Source of the DNA: Cercis canadensis
Lineage: Eukaryota > Streptophyta > Magnoliopsida > Fabales > Fabaceae
Direction of reading: 5' to 3'
Length of the DNA: 64,000 nt
NCBI GenBank assembly: GCA_003255065.1
Contig: QAOA01001167.1
Coordinates: 52,496-116,495 of the forward strand
The position numbers and the translations under genes were made by a program. Numbering within the stretch: the stretch's first letter is position 1; every line of letters starts with the position of its first letter. Shown here piece after piece: positions 59,731 to 64,000 of this stretch. The notes beneath the pieces are model-generated. The model made no database searches, was not told the origin of the DNA, and saw only the letters and a program-made list of their open reading frames with translations.

Positions 59731-61013
59731 AATGTCGTGTCAGGGTACTGTTTCGGTCATTTAAGAAATGGAAACGTTTCAAAAACATTTTAGAAATTTC
59801 GTGGAAAAGCAGCGCTTGGGCTATTGTCTATTGGCCAAGGAACTAAATGTAGTGTGAAGGTACCTTTTCGGTCACTTCGGAAACGTTTCAAAAATTTTGT
59901 GAAAACGAAAAAAAATTTAAAAAACGTTTTAAATAATTTTAAAAGATTTTAACATAATAATACTAATAAAAATATATAAAATTAGATAATATAGTATTGA
60001 ATAATTACAATTTTAACCAAATAACATTAATATAATCAGTGTCCAAAAATATTTAAAACATTTAAGATACATAAAACTTAATAAAAAAATATATATTGTA
60101 CTTTAAGTTTCAAATTACATAATACATAATCAACAAAGAATTATCATCAAAATTCCATTTTCTTTTTTCATTTCTTTTTAAAAGTATAATAAAAAGTCTA
60201 ATTAGTCTTATAACTCCCCACCTCTATTCTCTTTCTCCGTGTCTCTCACCAAGCATCTCACCCAAATTTTCATCAAATAAAAAGCTTCTAACGTGAAGCT
60301 TGTCAGCTGCCAACCAAAAACTTAAAAAAAAATAAATAGCAATATTGAAAGGGAAACCATGTGTGCAAGTGGTTTTATATTTCTTTCAAGTTTCACTCAT
60401 CAGGAATAACAACATATTCGGAGAGGAAGGAGAATTGGAGAACCAGAAATCAGAGAGAGCTAGAAGATGCAAGATCGAGAGGGCCAAAGAGCTAGATGCA
60501 AGGAAAGACTATCCTTCAGGCTGAGAAATTGACTTTCAGGCAGAGAACACGCAGCTGGCAGCTTCAAAATTTTTCTCTATTTCACACAAACAAGTTGAAG
60601 GTTGGTGGAGGTTGAGAAATAATGGGATATAAATTTTTCAGTTCTCATTTCTTTGACTGAGTTGAGAATCTGTGAAGATTGTAAATATATGGAGACACAC
60701 TGTCTCATTTGTTTTTATTTAACTTTTCAAATTATTGTCCTTTCTCAATTTATTTGTTGTTCATGAATTGTTGAATAAATTGTCTCATCTTTTCATTTTT
60801 CTGTTGCTTTTGCTTGGCTTTTTGAATTTGTTTCGTACATGTACTTCGAAACTTTTGCCATTTCTGTTCGTTTCCTCCGAAACTCACTGACACAGCTTTG
60901 TTTCCATGGAAACGCCTCAATTTCAGAACTGAAGTGTAGTTTCGTGTCGTTCACCTCCGAAACCGAAAATTTTCGTGTGTTTCGTCCGAAACGACACAAC
61001 ATTTTGTTCCCTG
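59731..61013. mobile_element. Non-autonomous hAT-type transposon, copy 2 (reverse orientation, duplicated left end)
   Basis: The right terminus at 61013, reverse complemented, is CAGGGAACAAAATGTTG, matching the left end of copy 1. The left side has two termini: CAAGGAACTAAATGTCG at 59731 and CAAGGAACTAAATGTAG at 59836, both matching the right end of copy 1 in reverse. Subterminal regions 59836-60140 and 60800-61013 are homologous to 20040-20371 and 18874-19060. The middle (about 60150-60790) is unrelated to copy 1 and has no recognised gene. No 8-bp target-site duplication could be matched for either left end, so the locus may be nested or rearranged. Confidence 0.78.
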
Positions 61014-61774
61014 ATAAATAGTCACTGCCATCAAAGGTATCTATGTTGTCAAGATCGGAACATACTAATTTGATCTTCGGAGACCGGAAATAAGAATCGG
61101 GCCCACATTTTCTATTTCAGGTAATCTCGAGACACACCGACCTTGGGACATATCGATCTCGGAGATCTCCATACCTCCAAAAGCCTTTAACATCTCCAAG
61201 TTCCGCGTGACGTAATCCGACCTGCAACTTAGACATCGTCACATACATTAGCTATAAAATACATAATACATATATAACAAAAGAAATATGTGAAATCTGA
61301 TTTGGAGTAGTTGGTTAAAGGTTCAACCATTGACACACTAGGGTGTTTTCTTTAGTCTAAGTGCTGATCAAATTGAAGATTAAAAGGTAAAGTTAGCATA
61401 ACAACACCAAAGGGTGGTAGTTTATAATATAAAACCGTAATTGTTACCGATTTGAATGCTCAAAGTGAATAGAGAACAGGCACAAAATGACACACAGTGA
61501 AGCAATAGTCTGTTTATTATAACATTTGGAAGATAAAGGGGAAGAGGAAGGCCGTCCCACTAAAGAATATTAGAAAGAAAAGGACAGCCCAAAGAGACCA
61601 ATATATATAGATAATGGGGTTTGCTATCTTATCTCATTCAAATTCAAATGGTACTAATTACTAGGTATAAGATAGTGTGACTTTACCAAAATAATAATAA
61701 TAAGGAGGTTTTTTTTAAATATTTTCGGTATTTATGTAGTATGTTATATTACATGAGAATAGTCAATGCATAAA

Positions 61775-61817
<43 letters not shown>

Positions 61818-62869
61818 AATTAACTATTTTTAAGTTTGTTTGAGAAAATAAAATAAATTATATTTATATCCAATAAAATATAAAAATTAAGTATGTTTGT
61901 CATGTCAGTGTAGTATGATATACTCATGTGATATCATAGAATTCTCGTAATAATAATAATAATACTAAATAATTTGGATTGAAATTTCATCAAAATCTGA
62001 TAGAATAAATTGTGTTTGACAACTCATTTTACATTACCTACTTTATCACTATTAATTTCAATTACACAAATTTAAAACTGGATTTTACTAAAAAAATTTC
62101 TGCACAATTTAAACTTTATTTCATATCAAAGCTCATGATTTAGTGATGAGAAATTTGAATAATTTATAAAATATCAAAAGTTTAAATTTTTGTATCTCTC
62201 ACATAAAAAAAAATCCTACTATTCTTTTAGAATGGTCAAAGTCAAACAAATATTTCTCCATTTTAAATTGAAGGAAACAAAAGTAAATTAGATGAATCAT
62301 CTTTAATTGGATACAAGAAACAAGGCAACAAGAAGATATATTCTTACAACATTTCATTTATTTTCTATACGTAAGAAACCTTCCTTTTTTATAATATATA
62401 TTCAGCCATAGCTTATATCATCATTTGTACCCCAATAAAGTTATTAGATTACGTGCTATAATTATTCAATTTTTAAAATTATGATAGCGTGTCTTAAGGT
62501 TAAGGGAATACTTCAATAACCTATCGCGGTGTATCCCATGATAAAGATTTAATGTTCAAATTGTATTGAAATGAGGTAAAGTAAGATTATGGGAGTGGAT
62601 AAACTATCCTTATTAATGAACAAAAAAAAAATTATAAGTACATAGTTATTGTTTGGTGACCGCCACAGCATTTAAAATGTAAAATTTAGTAAGACTATTG
62701 GTGTGTATAGCATTATTGTTTATCTTCAATTGTTTAAGTTAATTATAGATGGTGGAAGGTAAGGCACTAGTTATTGTTAGTTTAGATTTTAGAATGTAAT
62801 TTCCAAAGAAACTAATCAATTTGCACACAAATTATTACCCAAGCAACAGGGCAGAATCTCAACAGTAGC
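61014..62869. other. Spacer with (TA)n microsatellite
   Basis: Contains a GC-richer patch at 61040-61240 of unknown origin and a (TA)n tract of about 46 bp at 61768-61815. No gene seen. Confidence 0.5.
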
Positions 62870-62992
62870 AATGGGTAGAGAGGCTTTTGGGAAATCCAAA
62901 GTGGATGCAGGAGATAAAGAAAATAGAAAGCAGAAACGAAAAAGGGGTATTTTACAGAGCACTAGAGATCACCAAATCTTGTTGCACATCTG
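62870..62992 (+). other. Short unassigned basic reading frame
   Basis: ATG at 62870 opens MGREAFGKSKVDAGDKENRK..., about 40 codons, Lys/Arg-rich, then TGA. It could be a gene remnant or chance. I do not recognise it. Confidence 0.2.
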
Positions 62993-63210
62993 ATGCAGTC
63001 ATCCAATATCATCTTGGTGTCATATTTGTACACAAATGCTTGGTCAGTGAGCTTTGTAGATGCCCACTTAATTTCCCTTGTCGGCCCATTCAAATATCTG
63101 AAACCAAAATCCAAATTCTAGTTATGATTTTTTAGACTTTTACAGGTAAATGGAGAAATTGTGCACCAACTGTTTATATGGCCGTGTATGAGTTTAATGG
63201 ACAACAACCA

Positions 63211-63911
63211 GTTTAAATATACTACAGGTCCTTATAGTTTAAAGAAATTTTGAATTATATTTTTATTATTATTTTTCTTCTTTTAGGGTTCTTATAGTTT
63301 AATTTTTTTTTAATTGGGTCCCTATCATCACCCCAAGTTATAATTTCATCAATTTAGTACTCACATGACAAACAACTTATCTATGTGGCAATAAAAGAAG
63401 CTGATGTGGCACTAAAGTTGCACAATAATTGGATTCTATCCGTCGCTCCTCACCTTAATTTCTATCAATTTGGAGAAAACTGAGCCACATGTCTTGCATG
63501 TGTGTTTGATAGGTAGCAATTTGTATATCACTTTGGTATTACGTAAGTTTCATCTATTGCCACATAAAGAAACTGTTTATCATGTCAGCACTAAACTGAC
63601 GAAGTTATAACCCGAATCCTCACCTTAATTTCTATCAATTTGGAGAAAACTGAGCCACATGCCTTGCATGTGTGTTTGATAGGTAGCAATTTGTATATCA
63701 CTTTGGTATTATGTAAGTTTCATCTATTGCCACATAGAGAAGCTGTTTGTCATGTCAGCACTAAACTGACGAAGTTATAACTCGAGGTGAGTGATGGTAA
63801 AAACTCAATTAAAAAAATTNCTATAAAAATTTCAAAAAAAGAAAAAAAAAATTATATAAGGACCTGATTCAAAATTTGTCAAAACTATAAGGACCTGTAG
63901 GACATTTAAAC
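63211..63911. mobile_element. Foldback element with about 190-bp arms and an internal tandem duplication
   Basis: The left end GTTTAAATATACTACAGGTC matches the reverse complement of the right end, GTTTAAATGTCCTACAGGTC. The arms continue through TATAATTTCATCAATTTAGT on the left and TATAACTTCGTCAGTTTAGT reversed from the right. Between and overlapping the right arm, a 170-bp unit starting TCCTCACCTTAATTTC is tandemly repeated (63447-63616 and 63617-63786). A single N lies at 63820. No coding sequence; superfamily unassigned. Confidence 0.7.
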
Positions 63912-64000
63912 AAAAAAAGTTTAAATAAAATCACCTAAATCAAATTAAATAGATCCACTTATCAAGTTGTGCAAATTTCATATACAGTATTACTCTAAAC

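Noticed and set aside
61768-61815. (TA)n tract as a possible origin or regulatory site
   Set aside because: Simple microsatellite, as are those near 33880, 35680 and 44292; nothing further supports a function.

Overview
This window is nuclear DNA of a flowering plant, most likely a eudicot; the species cannot be named from sequence alone. The evidence is: intron-rich genes with GT-AG junctions; plant genes (plastid porphobilinogen deaminase, HEN1, a POLLENLESS3-type TPR protein, a plant MBD protein); very AT-rich spacers; and abundant Ty1/copia, hAT-, Mutator- and MITE-like elements. No tRNA, rRNA or CRISPR array was recognised.

Layout. 1-10.8 kb is a gene-dense block: HEMC (minus, 5' part only) is divergent from RPF2 (plus), which converges on a POLLENLESS3-like gene (minus). 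10.8-21.9 kb is an AT-rich, gene-poor block with a MITE, a degenerate minisatellite, a widely spaced inverted repeat, and a non-autonomous hAT-type transposon. That transposon has an 8-bp target-site duplication and carries the 5' end of an aspartic protease gene. 21.9-25.05 kb holds the C-terminal methyltransferase exons of HEN1 (minus), cut off by an assembly gap. 28.1-29.4 kb is a solo LTR. 29.9-35.2 kb is a complete six-exon GH31 alpha-glucosidase (minus), one intron of which is bounded by duplicated exon sequence. 37.2-44.2 kb is an MBD gene (plus) with a 5.6-kb copia element in an intron, a one-base frameshift and an early stop. 44.3-45.7 kb is a long-TIR foldback element. 46.6-58.4 kb is a rearranged minus-strand block: a PP2C pseudogene split by a second copia element, a duplicated PP2C 3' end, and a dihydropyrimidine dehydrogenase (PYD1) pseudogene joined to that duplicate. 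59.7-61.0 kb is a second member of the hAT family with different internal sequence. The right end holds a foldback repeat.

The intact genes have unrelated housekeeping roles: tetrapyrrole synthesis, 60S ribosome assembly, cell-cycle or meiotic TPR function, and carbohydrate hydrolysis. They do not form a pathway cluster. The two most notable observations are the gene-carrying (Pack-type) hAT family and the alpha-glucosidase intron whose donor and acceptor lie in two copies of the same 83-bp exon segment, consistent with intron gain by duplication. Coordinates of exons were derived by eye from reading frame, GT-AG sites and remembered family sequences; no alignment was run.
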